From IMG/VR virus record IMGVR_UViG_3300037087_000181, positions 1-64,000 of that record: a stretch of 64,000 nucleotides of DNA; one strand, written 5' to 3'. The stretch is from a virus. The notes beneath the pieces are model-generated. The model did no database searches and was not told the DNA's origin. It worked only from the letters and a program-made list of their open reading frames with translations. A program made the position numbers and the translations under genes. Below, in pieces: positions 1 through 6,856 of this stretch (position 1 is its first letter; every line of letters begins with the position of its first letter).

Positions 1-360
1 AATGTTAGCCCCAATGTTAGCCTCAATGTTAGCCCGAAGGTTATCCACAATGTTAGCCCCAATGTTAGCCACAATGTTAGCCCCAATGTTAGCCCCAATG
101 TTAGCCCGAATGTTAGCCCGAATGTTATCCCCAATGTTAGCCACAATGTTATCCACAATGTTATCCACAATGTTAGCCCGAATGTTAGCCCCAATGTTAG
201 CCCGAAGGTTATCCACAATGTTAGCCCGAATGTTAGCCCGAATGTTATCCACAATGTTATCCACAATGTTATCCACAATGTTAGCCCGAATGTTAGCCCG
301 AATGTTAGCCCCAATGTTAGCCTCAATGTTAGCCCGAAGGTTAGCCCGAATGTTATCCCC
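1..360. repeat. 12-bp in-frame tandem repeat, 30 contiguous units
   Basis: Thirty exact-length 12-bp units (plus-strand consensus aatgttagcccc) run without a gap from base 1 to 360, with a degenerate unit after it. Only four positions vary: base 3 (t/g), base 8 (g/t) and the last two bases (cc, tc, ac, cg). On the minus strand these encode the tetrapeptide array of the gene starting at 594. A block at 1-43 recurs at 301-343, so there is higher-order duplication. The array continues past the window edge. Confidence 0.95.
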
Positions 361-594
361 AGTGTTGGGAATATTTTTCAGGATATTAATAACCATTTGA
401 ACCATCATTGGCGAATCGCAATACCAAACGATGGGCTTTTGAAATCCTAATCGCCCATACATCCACTCAATTTGTTTTTCTAATAGTGGCTTATTTAAAA
501 CGCCTTTGTTTTTAAAGAACTGATCGAGCCATTTTTGTCTAACTATTGGAATCAAATCTTCTTGTTCTTTTGTTAATGATTCAAGTTTTTTCAT
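1..594 (-). CDS. DUF6745-like protein with tetrapeptide repeats (C-terminus outside window)
   Basis: Open frame from an ATG at 594 running leftward off the window edge (198 codons visible, no stop). Residues 1 to about 75 form a globular N-terminus that includes the stretch WYCDSPMMVQMVINIL, which I recognise as the DUF6745 type. From about residue 78 the protein becomes an uninterrupted array of four-residue units of the form [G/E/R/V]-[A/D]-N-[I/L]. DUF6745 family members are known for similar xxQL or xxNL tetrapeptide arrays; their function is unknown. A minus-strand TACATTTG box at 617-624 lies 23 bases upstream of the start. The family call is from memory of the repeat style and should be checked by profile search. 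Confidence 0.75.
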   Translation of the reverse strand, partial: MKKLESLTKEQEDLIPIVRQKWLDQFFKNKGVLNKPLLEKQIEWMYGRLGFQKPIVWYCDSPMMVQMVINILKNIPNTGDNIRANLRANIEANIGANIRANIRANIVDNIVDNIVDNIRANIRANIVDNLRANIGANIRANIVDNIVDNIVANIGDNIRANIRANIGANIGANIVANIGANIVDNLRANIEANIGANI

Positions 595-616
595 AGTTTT
601 ATTTTAAATAATGTTT

Positions 617-624
617 CAAATGTA
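617..624 (-). promoter_or_regulatory. Bacteroidota-type -7 box TACATTTG
   Basis: Matches TAnnTTTG on the minus strand, 23 bases upstream of the ATG at 594. No other leftward promoter is visible between the 650-1177 gene and this start. Confidence 0.5.
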
Positions 625-649
625 AATCAAATTATTTTAATAAGCAAAT

Positions 650-1177
650 TTATTCGTCTATTTCTTTATCAAAAAGATTTATATTCTTGGTTTGTTTGTT
701 TAATTCTTTATCATATGCTTGTAGGGATTTGTTCTTTAGGCGGATTAAGAAATCCGAATACCAAGAAGTGGCCTTCATTTGTTCGAGTGTTGCCCTATGC
801 CAGAAAAGATGTCCATCATTTTCATTATTCTCTGCGGGGACTAATAAATTTTTATCTAAATAATAGTCACCAGTTCTACCCAGTAAATGATGCCATGTAA
901 CCCGTCCTTTAATCTCAAGCCCCGTAAAAAAATCGAATATTTTCCCATTATTTTTTTCTCTTAATTCCTGTTCGAGCTGTTTACATCCCTTAGAATAATA
1001 AATATGCTCTTTTTTACGTTTAACTGATTCCTTGGGAGGTTTATCTTGTTTTAACCTAGGCGGTTTACGTTTAAACAGATCACCCCCCTGCATATACCTT
1101 GTATACCCATGATACTTGCATATACCCCCGCCAAAGACAGGATTATTACAACCGTCAATTTTACAGGTGTGTGGCAT
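650..1177 (-). CDS. Zinc-finger HNH-like nuclease, possibly NinG-type
   Basis: 175 aa. An N-terminal Cys/His cluster (CKIDGCNNP, then CKYHG, residues 5-24) looks like a zinc knuckle. A Lys/Pro-rich linker (about 35-60) follows, then a C-terminal region with WHHLLGRTGDYYLDKNLLVP and a later GHLFWHRA, which reads as an HNH or beta-beta-alpha metal site (His-His pair, Asn, distal His). Phage NinG/Rap recombination proteins combine zinc-binding and HNH-like motifs, so a recombination or DNA-repair nuclease is plausible; the NinG link is inference. Its start abuts the stop of a 33-aa membrane peptide upstream, suggesting one transcript. Confidence 0.6.
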   Translation of the reverse strand: MPHTCKIDGCNNPVFGGGICKYHGYTRYMQGGDLFKRKPPRLKQDKPPKESVKRKKEHIYYSKGCKQLEQELREKNNGKIFDFFTGLEIKGRVTWHHLLGRTGDYYLDKNLLVPAENNENDGHLFWHRATLEQMKATSWYSDFLIRLKNKSLQAYDKELNKQTKNINLFDKEIDE

Positions 1178-1279
1178 TTACCAGGAATGAGTTAACATGG
1201 TATAGACTATCCACCCAAACCAGGCAATAGTTATGGTTAACCAGAACAATAATTCCTTATCTTTAAATAGTATTTTCAT
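1178..1279 (-). CDS. 33-aa single-pass membrane peptide
   Basis: Minus-strand ATG at 1279, stop at 1178-1180 directly against the start of the next gene (1177). The peptide begins MKILFKDKELLFW and has one hydrophobic stretch (residues 10-28) that would span a membrane, with a charged N-terminus. The abutting ends on both sides argue for a real small gene in the operon. No family recognised. Confidence 0.55.
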   Translation of the reverse strand: MKILFKDKELLFWLTITIAWFGWIVYTMLTHSW

Positions 1280-1280
1280 A

Positions 1281-1532
1281 TTACCATCTCCCTCCTATTT
1301 TCATATTACGATATAATTCCCAAAAAACAATTCTCTCTGTTTTGGGTATGTCTGCATCAAACATAGCTCTTGCGAGGCTAATTTTACGCCCCGTGTTTTT
1401 ACAAAACCGATCGGTATGGGCTAATAAAGCCTGACCTTCACCTATAATACCGTTATCATCCAATATTTGACATTGAGTGATTTGTTTTGTCGGCGTGTAT
1501 CGCCATTTTATTGAATAACTTCCCGCTTTCAT
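1281..1532 (-). CDS. Hypothetical protein, 83 aa
   Basis: Starts MKAGSYSIKWRYTP and ends with NMKIGGRW. Basic and aromatic, with a central segment KNTGRKISLARAMFDADIPK that could be a helix-rich nucleic-acid contact. No family recognised. Its stop is followed after one base by the ATG of the 33-aa membrane peptide, so the two are probably co-transcribed. Confidence 0.6.
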   Translation of the reverse strand: MKAGSYSIKWRYTPTKQITQCQILDDNGIIGEGQALLAHTDRFCKNTGRKISLARAMFDADIPKTERIVFWELYRNMKIGGRW

Positions 1533-1557
1533 TGTTGTATGAATTTAAATTTTACCA

Positions 1558-1716
1558 CTATGAATTACAAATTAAATATGCCCCTGCTGCGGGGATGGCA
1601 ATAAAGTATGTTAAAAGCCATAAGGAGTTTTCTGTTATCGCAAAAACAATAGCGGGCATTGCCAAAAATATCAACCCGCAGAATAATGTTAAAAAAATTT
1701 TAATAAATTCTTTCAT
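1558..1716 (-). CDS. 52-aa membrane protein with two predicted helices
   Basis: Minus-strand ATG at 1716, TAG at 1558-1560. Two hydrophobic stretches (about residues 5-25 and 32-48) separated by a short polar turn (TENSLW) suggest a small hairpin inner-membrane protein. No cysteine lipobox. Function unknown; position among other small membrane genes suggests early host-takeover or envelope roles, which is inference. Confidence 0.55.
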   Translation of the reverse strand: MKEFIKIFLTLFCGLIFLAMPAIVFAITENSLWLLTYFIAIPAAGAYLICNS

Positions 1717-1731
1717 ATTATTGAGTTTTAG

Positions 1732-2061
1732 TTATATGAATTTAAAAGTAAAAAACCCTGTTTCGTTAAAGTAAATCTTTTCTTCTTTATCGAGCACATC
1801 CATTGCCATATCAAAAGCCACCTGTGCAATAAACGTATGAAAATAATCATCACAATCACTTATTTGTGGTTCTGATCCAACCCATATTTTATACCTCCGC
1901 CAAAAAGAAAGCAAAGATATATTAGTGAGTTTTTTACTTGCATGTATTATTGCTTTTTGTCCTTGCTTCTCAAAATTTGTTGGTATATATGAATACAATT
2001 CCCACTTATCCTTATTTTTAAGTAAGGACTTTAGAAGTTTTATGGCTTTATAATCACTCAT
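1732..2061 (-). CDS. Hypothetical protein, about 109 aa
   Basis: I place the start at the ATG at 2061 (MSDYKAIKLLKSLLKNKD). The same frame is open to 2169, but the extra residues are low-complexity and Asn-rich and look non-coding. The protein is mixed helical with a conserved-looking acidic segment CDDYFHTFIAQVAFDMAMDV. No family recognised. Confidence 0.55.
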   Translation of the reverse strand: MSDYKAIKLLKSLLKNKDKWELYSYIPTNFEKQGQKAIIHASKKLTNISLLSFWRRYKIWVGSEPQISDCDDYFHTFIAQVAFDMAMDVLDKEEKIYFNETGFFTFKFI

Positions 2062-2177
2062 TATAGTGTTGTTATTATTAATGTACGTCATATATGGCAT
2101 GGTATGTCTTTTGTGGGGGATTACCCCCGAAAGGAACGTTTGTCTGTATATGGGGCATATATGGAACATACGTATCC

Positions 2178-2459
2178 TTAAATATTGTTATACCTCATCT
2201 CCGCATTCTTTTCTTCCCGATAACACCATGCCGTAACACCGAAATCTTCGTTTCCGGGATAGACTTCTCGTCTTGGATAGGTTTTACCAAATACCTGTCC
2301 TTCCCCTTTTATCTTTACCCGAAATACTTCCCATATATTATCCCATCGGTAGTATATCGCCTTATCTTCTGTTCTTTTTATAAGTTTTGCTGTTAATAAG
2401 GGGATACCTGTTCCCGATATTTCTACCAATTCAGGTAGTTTATCATAATTTGTTTTCAT
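2178..2459 (-). CDS. Hypothetical phage protein, 93 aa
   Basis: Begins MKTNYDKLPELVEISG. The C-terminal half contains the pattern VYPGNEDFGVTAWCYREEKN, a stretch I associate with small uncharacterised Bacteroidota phage proteins. Separated by two bases from the upstream membrane gene stop (2462), so probably translated from the same message. Confidence 0.65.
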   Translation of the reverse strand: MKTNYDKLPELVEISGTGIPLLTAKLIKRTEDKAIYYRWDNIWEVFRVKIKGEGQVFGKTYPRREVYPGNEDFGVTAWCYREEKNAEMRYNNI

Positions 2460-2461
2460 AA

Positions 2462-2650
2462 TTAGTTAATTATTAAATAATATATCCAGTTAACGATGGA
2501 CGTTACCCCAAAGATAAATGTTAAAAACAAGGCAAACCCCACAACGATTATCATCGCCAGGAAAGGACTATCATAATTGTGTGATTCCATGTATTGCTTT
2601 TTAGCCTCCCCATTAATTTCTGAATTATAGAATCCTGTATCTGTTGTCAT
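2462..2650 (-). CDS. Single-pass membrane protein, 62 aa
   Basis: Polar N-terminus (about residues 1-28, MTTDTGFYNSEINGEAKK) followed by a long hydrophobic segment (30-60) that ends the protein, giving a tail-anchored layout. A minus-strand TAAATTTG box at 2668-2675 lies 17 bases upstream of the ATG, so this gene probably heads the 2650-to-left transcript. Function unknown. Confidence 0.6.
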   Translation of the reverse strand: MTTDTGFYNSEINGEAKKQYMESHNYDSPFLAMIIVVGFALFLTFIFGVTSIVNWIYYLIIN

Positions 2651-2667
2651 AATGTTGAATTTAAGTT

Positions 2668-2675
2668 CAAATTTA
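2668..2675 (-). promoter_or_regulatory. -7 box TAAATTTG upstream of the 2650 gene
   Basis: Minus-strand match 17 bases upstream of the ATG at 2650, within an A/T-rich gap between genes. Confidence 0.45.
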
Positions 2676-2715
2676 TGTTATTTTTTTGTTAAAAGCAAAT
2701 ATTTGTTAATAATTA

Positions 2716-3222
2716 TTATTTATAATCATTAATAGGTAAAAATATTCCCACTGTCAGGCTTATACCTTTTGTAAAAGTTCTAAAATTTGCTGGCGCTTTA
2801 TGAAATATTATATCAGTGCCTGCCGTAGTACCAATATAATTATATCTTTGTCCATTCGCTATATTATAACTTACATCAAATAAACTATACCTTAAAAAAG
2901 CATAATCGAGTATATAACCATACCATTTATGTTTATTATAGGTCATTATAAACGGACTTACAACCAACGTACCAATACTTAAAGCATTACAGGCGTGTCC
3001 TAACTGTTTATGGTGATTATTATTTAAACCGTCACCGACACCATTAAGAATTATTGAGGTACTATAAATGAGTATTGTCTTTAATGCCTCGTTATTATGT
3101 ACTTTAGCCGGTTTGTAATCAGATTTGAATTTAGTCTGGTAATCTAACCCGACTGTTGAAGATTGTCCAAATATTGCTATCGTAAATAACAATATTAATA
3201 ACATTGTAATTAATGTTTTCAT
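2716..3222 (-). CDS. Exported membrane-associated protein, 168 aa
   Basis: Residues 1-20 (MKTLITMLLILLFTIAIFGQ) form a Sec signal peptide with a plausible cut after FGQ. The mature part has hydrophobic stretches (about 48-62 and 80-95), an HHKQLGHACNAL segment and alternating aromatic residues near the end, which would suit a periplasmic or outer-membrane protein. Similar short proteins occur in Bacteroidota genomes without known function. Role in envelope change or superinfection exclusion is inference. Confidence 0.6.
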   Translation of the reverse strand: MKTLITMLLILLFTIAIFGQSSTVGLDYQTKFKSDYKPAKVHNNEALKTILIYSTSIILNGVGDGLNNNHHKQLGHACNALSIGTLVVSPFIMTYNKHKWYGYILDYAFLRYSLFDVSYNIANGQRYNYIGTTAGTDIIFHKAPANFRTFTKGISLTVGIFLPINDYK

Positions 3223-3255
3223 AATTCTTGTTTTTAGTTAAAATTAAAATGCTTT

Positions 3256-3426
3256 TTATACGTCCTTTTCAAGTTTTTCAATCAATTTTTCAAGGATACA
3301 TTGACTGGGATACGGGCAATCAGTTTTTACATGCTGTCTCTTGTTATTAATAACATCAACAACCCATTTTTCAATATCGGCTGCAATTTTATCCAGTTCT
3401 GGATATTCATCTTCTGAAAGTTTCAT
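3256..3426 (-). CDS. Small acidic protein, 56 aa
   Basis: ATG at 3426, TAA at 3256-3258. Starts MKLSEDEYPELDKIAADIEK and ends with an amphipathic helix (ILEKLIEKLEKDV). Two cysteines (CPYPSQC) could bind metal or form a disulfide. No family recognised. Confidence 0.5.
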   Translation of the reverse strand: MKLSEDEYPELDKIAADIEKWVVDVINNKRQHVKTDCPYPSQCILEKLIEKLEKDV

Positions 3427-3463
3427 AATAATAAATATTAAAAGGTTAATAAATAATTTTTAG

Positions 3464-3610
3464 TTATGCTGTTTGTTTAAAACAACGTGCCTGTAATTTT
3501 ATGGCCAATGCCGCACGAAAGTCCAAAACTTCCCTTAAGGATAGGCCGTAATTATATTCAATCCAATTGTCTGATACTTTCATTGTGATATTTAACTTAA
3601 AAGTTTTCAT
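3464..3610 (-). CDS. Small protein, 48 aa, with duplicated 5' leader
   Basis: ATG at 3610, TAA at 3464-3466. Sequence starts MKTFKLNITMKVSDNWIEYN and ends with a basic helix. Its 5' leader and first codons are identical over 36 bases to those of the gene starting at 4206. No family recognised. Confidence 0.5.
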   Translation of the reverse strand: MKTFKLNITMKVSDNWIEYNYGLSLREVLDFRAALAIKLQARCFKQTA

Positions 3611-3635
3611 GGTTTATAGTGTTAATTGGTTAATA
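3600..3635. repeat. 36-bp leader repeat, copy 1
   Basis: Covers the first codons and 5' leader of the 3464-3610 gene. Identical in 36 bases to 4196-4231. Confidence 0.85.
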
Positions 3636-3645
3636 AATTGGTTCA

Positions 3646-3834
3646 CTAAAAAACTGATACAATAATACAATACAAAACAGAAATAGACAGGTAAGTAATT
3701 AAGATTACTGTACCCGACTGTTTTTTATTTAATCTGATCTTTGGTAAATTGAGCATTTTAATGAATGCCCGGCAAAGTTCAAAAATACAATAGATAACAA
3801 ACAAAACTAAAATAGTAATAAAAATTGTTTTCAT
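3646..3834 (-). CDS. Two-helix membrane protein, 62 aa
   Basis: Hydrophobic segments at about residues 3-24 and 42-61 flank a basic linker (LPKIRLNKKQSG), giving a hairpin membrane protein with a cytoplasmic positive loop. The start context ATGAAAAC resembles the neighbouring duplicated leader. Holin-like proteins can look like this, but it sits far from the lysis-type genes, so I make no functional call. Confidence 0.55.
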   Translation of the reverse strand: MKTIFITILVLFVIYCIFELCRAFIKMLNLPKIRLNKKQSGTVILITYLSISVLYCIIVSVF

Positions 3835-3868
3835 GGTTAATTGTTTTTATGGTTATAATAATTAATGT

Positions 3869-3932
3869 TATCTTTGTGCCGACATACTCACACCGCTTCC
3901 CGGTAGAACAGCGCGCTCAGTGTGAGTTTTTT
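3869..3932 (+). ncRNA. Candidate small RNA with own promoter and terminator
   Basis: A plus-strand TATCTTTG box (3869-3876) lies inside a block of minus-strand genes. About 10 bases later an 8-bp stem begins (ACTCACAC at 3886-3893 pairing with GTGTGAGT at 3920-3927), directly followed by TTTTTT, a classic intrinsic terminator. The loop can form an inner CGCT/AGCG stem. The transcript would be about 50 nt and non-coding. Its end overlaps the stop codon of the convergent gene at 3931, so it could also act antisense to that message. Confidence 0.6.
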
Positions 3933-4206
3933 ATTCTTCAAATTTCAAACTCCATTTTTCAAATAATATCATAAGTTTCTTATTTGCGGGTGCAAAGGTT
4001 TTCGATGAATGAATTAATTTTCCGTTAAACCATATTTTAAAACCATCAACATAAGATGGATGAAAAAAAGAATTTGTGCTAGTATAGTAAATTTCCCCGC
4101 CTCTGTAGTCATCATGCTGGTTCTTAATACAATCAACATCATTATCAAATTTAATTGTTTCACCTTGTAAAAGTCTTTTTTTAATATCGCCCTGTAAAGT
4201 TTTCAT
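3931..4206 (-). CDS. Hypothetical protein, 91 aa
   Basis: Starts MKTLQGDIKKRLLQGETIKF. Contains a mixed alpha/beta body with YTSTNSFFHPSYVDGFKIWF. The 5' leader duplicates that of the 3610 gene. The stop overlaps the terminator T-run of the convergent plus-strand small RNA. No family recognised. Confidence 0.6.
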   Translation of the reverse strand: MKTLQGDIKKRLLQGETIKFDNDVDCIKNQHDDYRGGEIYYTSTNSFFHPSYVDGFKIWFNGKLIHSSKTFAPANKKLMILFEKWSLKFEE

Positions 4207-4231
4207 GGTTTATAGTGTTAATTGGTTAATA
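4196..4231. repeat. 36-bp leader repeat, copy 2
   Basis: First codons and 5' leader of the 3931-4206 gene, identical to 3600-3635. Confidence 0.85.
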
Positions 4232-4456
4232 TTAGAGTAAATATGTTCTATTGGTTGACTCGGTTTCAATGCGTGCAACTCTTAAATCAATACATACGGC
4301 CTTATTTCTACCATAGTATGACTCGAATGCGGTCCCAATAGAACTAAATGTATTAATATACTTCTCATTTTTACATAGTCTAACTGTGCCGTCTGTATTC
4401 TGATCAAAATAAAAACTATCATTTCCTGATTGAATAGTTAATACTGTTGTTTCCAT
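4232..4456 (-). CDS. Hypothetical protein, 74 aa
   Basis: I choose the ATG at 4456 (METTVLTIQSGNDSFYFDQN); the frame extends to 4522, but the extra hydrophobic residues look like read-through of A/T-rich leader. A short beta-rich protein with two arginine-rich turns near the end (CIDLRVARIETESTNRTY). No family recognised. Confidence 0.5.
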   Translation of the reverse strand: METTVLTIQSGNDSFYFDQNTDGTVRLCKNEKYINTFSSIGTAFESYYGRNKAVCIDLRVARIETESTNRTYLL

Positions 4457-4774
4457 TGCTTTATAATTTTGGTTAATAATTATAGAGTAAAGATAAACCA
4501 CAAAACAAGGCAATGCAAACAAATAGCAATAAATAAGTAATGCAATTAAGCATTATCACAAAATAATAACAGGAAATGCCCGCAAATGTTAAAAAGGTCT
4601 TAAACCGAATAAAAACCTTATCATTAAATCAATCAGGTTAAACGATTACACACAAGACAATAGTAAACTATAGGGATAAAATAGACTGTCTTAAAACGCA
4701 CATAATTACGTTAGGCACATATAATGGACGTTTGCGAATGCTAAAAAAGGGTAATATTCAGGTAATTATGCCCG
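4457..4774. other. Gene-poor stretch with a broken plus-strand frame
   Basis: No intact gene seen. A plus-strand frame from an ATG at 4576 encodes 21 residues (MPANVKKVLNRIKTLSLNQS then G), meets TAA at 4639, then stays open and protein-like to a TGA at 4834. It could be a decayed or read-through small gene. No promoter box is visible upstream of it. Confidence 0.3.
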
Positions 4775-5134
4775 CTAAAGCTCAATATTATACTTACTAC
4801 AAAACAAAACTAACTCCTTATCATAACTTTCATTGAGTTCTTTAATAACCCGTAAGCCCGCTAAAGATATACTATATCTTAAATATTTATTATAACTATC
4901 AACCTGTACTAAATAACCCCTATCAATCAATACCCTTATATAGTACTTCATTCGCTTATCATTAAAGAAAGGAATAAACCTTAATAGATTAGTGCCTGTG
5001 AAAGGTTTATTAATTGCCTGACTGTAGCAATATGCACCTACAAGGCAAAGAAGAGAATTAACTGATAGTTTGTACTTATAGCGTGCAGGCCTGCACACTT
5101 TGAACCAAAGAACATGATTGTAGTATTGTAACAT
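4775..5134 (-). CDS. Winged-helix (MarR-like) putative regulator, 119 aa
   Basis: The order helix-helix-recognition helix-wing is suggested by residues 23-100: KLSVNSLLCLVGAYC, then FNDKRMKYYIRVLIDRGYLV, then a beta wing (SYNKYLRYSISLAG) and a C-terminal helix. This matches the winged-helix plan of MarR-like transcription or replication regulators; exact family unproven. It lies beside the largest gene-free region in the left arm (5135-5499), a natural place for its binding sites. Confidence 0.5.
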   Translation of the reverse strand: MLQYYNHVLWFKVCRPARYKYKLSVNSLLCLVGAYCYSQAINKPFTGTNLLRFIPFFNDKRMKYYIRVLIDRGYLVQVDSYNKYLRYSISLAGLRVIKELNESYDKELVLFCSKYNIEL

Positions 5135-5499
5135 ACATATATAAGATGCTTATATATACAAGGAGATTATACGTGGTTCGTTATTAATATGCCTGTCTGT
5201 TTGTTTATACATTGTATATACATACACCCATGCACATGGCACAGTCTTACATATGGCATGTTATTATACTCTACTATATGCCTTATTGTTATGCTTTTTA
5301 ATGTATTATTCATGCCTTATTGATATTCAGCCTATTATATTGTATTATATAGTTGCGTCTGTAATGACTCAACAGTTTTTATCTTAACTGACATAAAAAC
5401 AATACTTTCCGAGTGCCGGTGGGGTCGACAAAACAAGACAAACCACAGGAGGATAGCCCCCTTAAATTATCGTTGACTCCCATCATACTTTTTTGTTTG
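5135..5499. other. Gene-free A/T-rich region, candidate origin or operator
   Basis: No gene seen. Contains a TATATAAG/CTTATATA stem (about 5138-5157), a TGTATATACA palindrome (5213-5222), a direct repeat atgccttattg (5278-5288 and 5313-5323, 35 bp apart) among further ATGCC/GGCAT words, and an 8-bp hairpin GTTTTTAT/ATAAAAAC (5375-5400). Flanked by a winged-helix and a small HTH-like gene. An iteron-type origin or a control region are both possible. Confidence 0.4.
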
Positions 5500-5685
5500 T
5501 CATTTGTGTGCTGATTCTATTGGTGTTGCTACAATCAGGTAACCATTAAAGACCGCACGTTCTTTTAATGAAGCGAGTGTGTTTCTATTCACGCCTACGA
5601 TCTTTGCCACTGTTGTTTTACAAGAGCAAAGGCGTATTTTGAAGTCATTTAAGTTAATCACAATATAATAGTTTTTGTTTTTCAT
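5500..5685 (-). CDS. Small HTH-like DNA-binding protein, 61 aa
   Basis: Residues 23-43 (TTVAKIVGVNRNTLASLKER) read as a helix-turn-helix: a short helix, glycine turn, and a recognition helix with Asn-Arg-Asn-Thr. N-terminal beta strand (YYIVINLNDFKIRL) and C-terminal strand complete a small domain resembling Bacteroidota phage proteins of unknown role. Driven by a TACCTTTG box at 5730-5737. Confidence 0.5.
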   Translation of the reverse strand: MKNKNYYIVINLNDFKIRLCSCKTTVAKIVGVNRNTLASLKERAVFNGYLIVATPIESAHK

Positions 5686-5729
5686 TTATATTTGGGCATT
5701 CTTGCGGGAATTCTGCATACCGTACTATG

Positions 5730-5737
5730 CAAAGGTA
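5730..5737 (-). promoter_or_regulatory. -7 box TACCTTTG upstream of the 5685 gene
   Basis: Minus-strand match in the gap between the 5745 gene end and the ATG at 5685, about 45 bases upstream. Confidence 0.55.
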
Positions 5738-5744
5738 GTACTTT

Positions 5745-6503
5745 TTATTTAGTCAATTTGTCACGCATCCATTTATTAAAATAATCAACTGCATCTTTTT
5801 TATTATCTTGAAGAAATTTGAAATTTGCTATAACGCATTTTATTTCTTCACCAGAAACATCCGTCACAGTCTCCTTCTGGAATTGGCTGGCATATCGCTC
5901 TATTGCCTTAATTAATCCTTTTTTATTAGATATTATATATTCAGCATAATCCCTGTTAATTTGAGTACAATACTTATTAAATATTTCCTTTGCCCCGATC
6001 TTTTCAGTAATTGATTGATTAGCATTCTTACGATCATCTTCCTCCTCTTTAAGTAAATCTTCAGCAAAATAATTAACACCAACTATTCGTTCTTCATCCG
6101 TCACTTCTTCCCCGATTTTCCCAGGAGTTGATTGATCAGCATATTTTTTAAGATACTGATTAATTAAATATTCTTTTCCCTGCTCTTCATTGTGATAAAC
6201 AATATCAAGTGTTTCATTTTCTAAAAAGTTCATAAAGTTTTTAAGTATTTCTTCCGCCCCGGGTTTTATAATCTCTGCACAACAAAGATCAGATATTCTA
6301 GTGAAATCAGATTTAACATAATCATTTGGTAAATCTTTTTCCTTCTGTTCTGGCTGAAAGGATACAACAAGTGCTGCAAGTTCGGCATCAAGTTTGTTTT
6401 TTATAGTAATCCATTCTTGCTTATTTTTAGTAGTTGCTTTACTTTCCTTATAATGAGAAAGTAATTCTTTCAGTTTTTCAATTTTCTGTTCAAGTGTGTT
6501 CAT
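5745..6503 (-). CDS. Hypothetical acidic, helical protein, 252 aa
   Basis: Long amphipathic and coiled-coil-like N-terminus (MNTLEQKIEKLKELLSHYKE), then an acidic body with two repeated segments, DQSTPGKIGEE near residue 128 and NQSITEKIGAKE near 162. It ends with KWMRDKLTK, the same ending as the neighbouring 111-aa protein, so a C-terminal module was duplicated between the two. No enzyme motif seen. Starts two bases after the stop of the 6506 gene. Confidence 0.6.
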   Translation of the reverse strand: MNTLEQKIEKLKELLSHYKESKATTKNKQEWITIKNKLDAELAALVVSFQPEQKEKDLPNDYVKSDFTRISDLCCAEIIKPGAEEILKNFMNFLENETLDIVYHNEEQGKEYLINQYLKKYADQSTPGKIGEEVTDEERIVGVNYFAEDLLKEEEDDRKNANQSITEKIGAKEIFNKYCTQINRDYAEYIISNKKGLIKAIERYASQFQKETVTDVSGEEIKCVIANFKFLQDNKKDAVDYFNKWMRDKLTK

Positions 6504-6505
6504 GG

Positions 6506-6841
6506 TTATTTAATTTTAGTCAATTTGTCACGCATCCATTTTGCGCCTTGACAAAATCCGAATACTTTAGGTCTATTTTGTTCATCCCCATATATATTTG
6601 TACTTTTTGCACTTTCAAACGGATAGTATCTTTCAGCCTCTTTTAAAATTTCTTCATCAGTGATCTCCTTTTGACTATCATCAATTGTTTCTGTTACTAT
6701 AACAGTTTTTGCGCCATTACAGACGGGACATGCGATTGTTAAAGGAGCTGTTATTGTACTGCCTTTTATCATCTGATTCGGGACAATTCCTGTTGCTCCG
6801 CACCAAGTACAACAGGATAAATAAGTTCGTGTTGTTTTCAT
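6506..6841 (-). CDS. Zinc-ribbon protein, 111 aa
   Basis: Two CxxC pairs (CTWCGATG at about residues 11-18 and CPVCNGAK at 38-45) form a zinc ribbon like those in DnaJ-type or phage zinc proteins. The C-terminal half is acidic and ends FCQGAKWMRDKLTK, a motif shared with the gene downstream. Its leader shares 17 bases with that of the 7024 gene. Confidence 0.6.
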   Translation of the reverse strand: MKTTRTYLSCCTWCGATGIVPNQMIKGSTITAPLTIACPVCNGAKTVIVTETIDDSQKEITDEEILKEAERYYPFESAKSTNIYGDEQNRPKVFGFCQGAKWMRDKLTKIK

Positions 6842-6856
6842 AGTCTATGAGTTTAC

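Noticed and set aside
1-360. CRISPR array or satellite DNA
   Set aside because: Units are 12 bp without spacers and lie in frame within a coding sequence.
2-400. Plus-strand frame MLAPMLASMLARR... over the repeat array
   Set aside because: It is the shadow of the minus-strand tetrapeptide array. Repeats of 12 bp keep several frames open; only the minus frame continues into a normal N-terminal domain with a start and promoter box.
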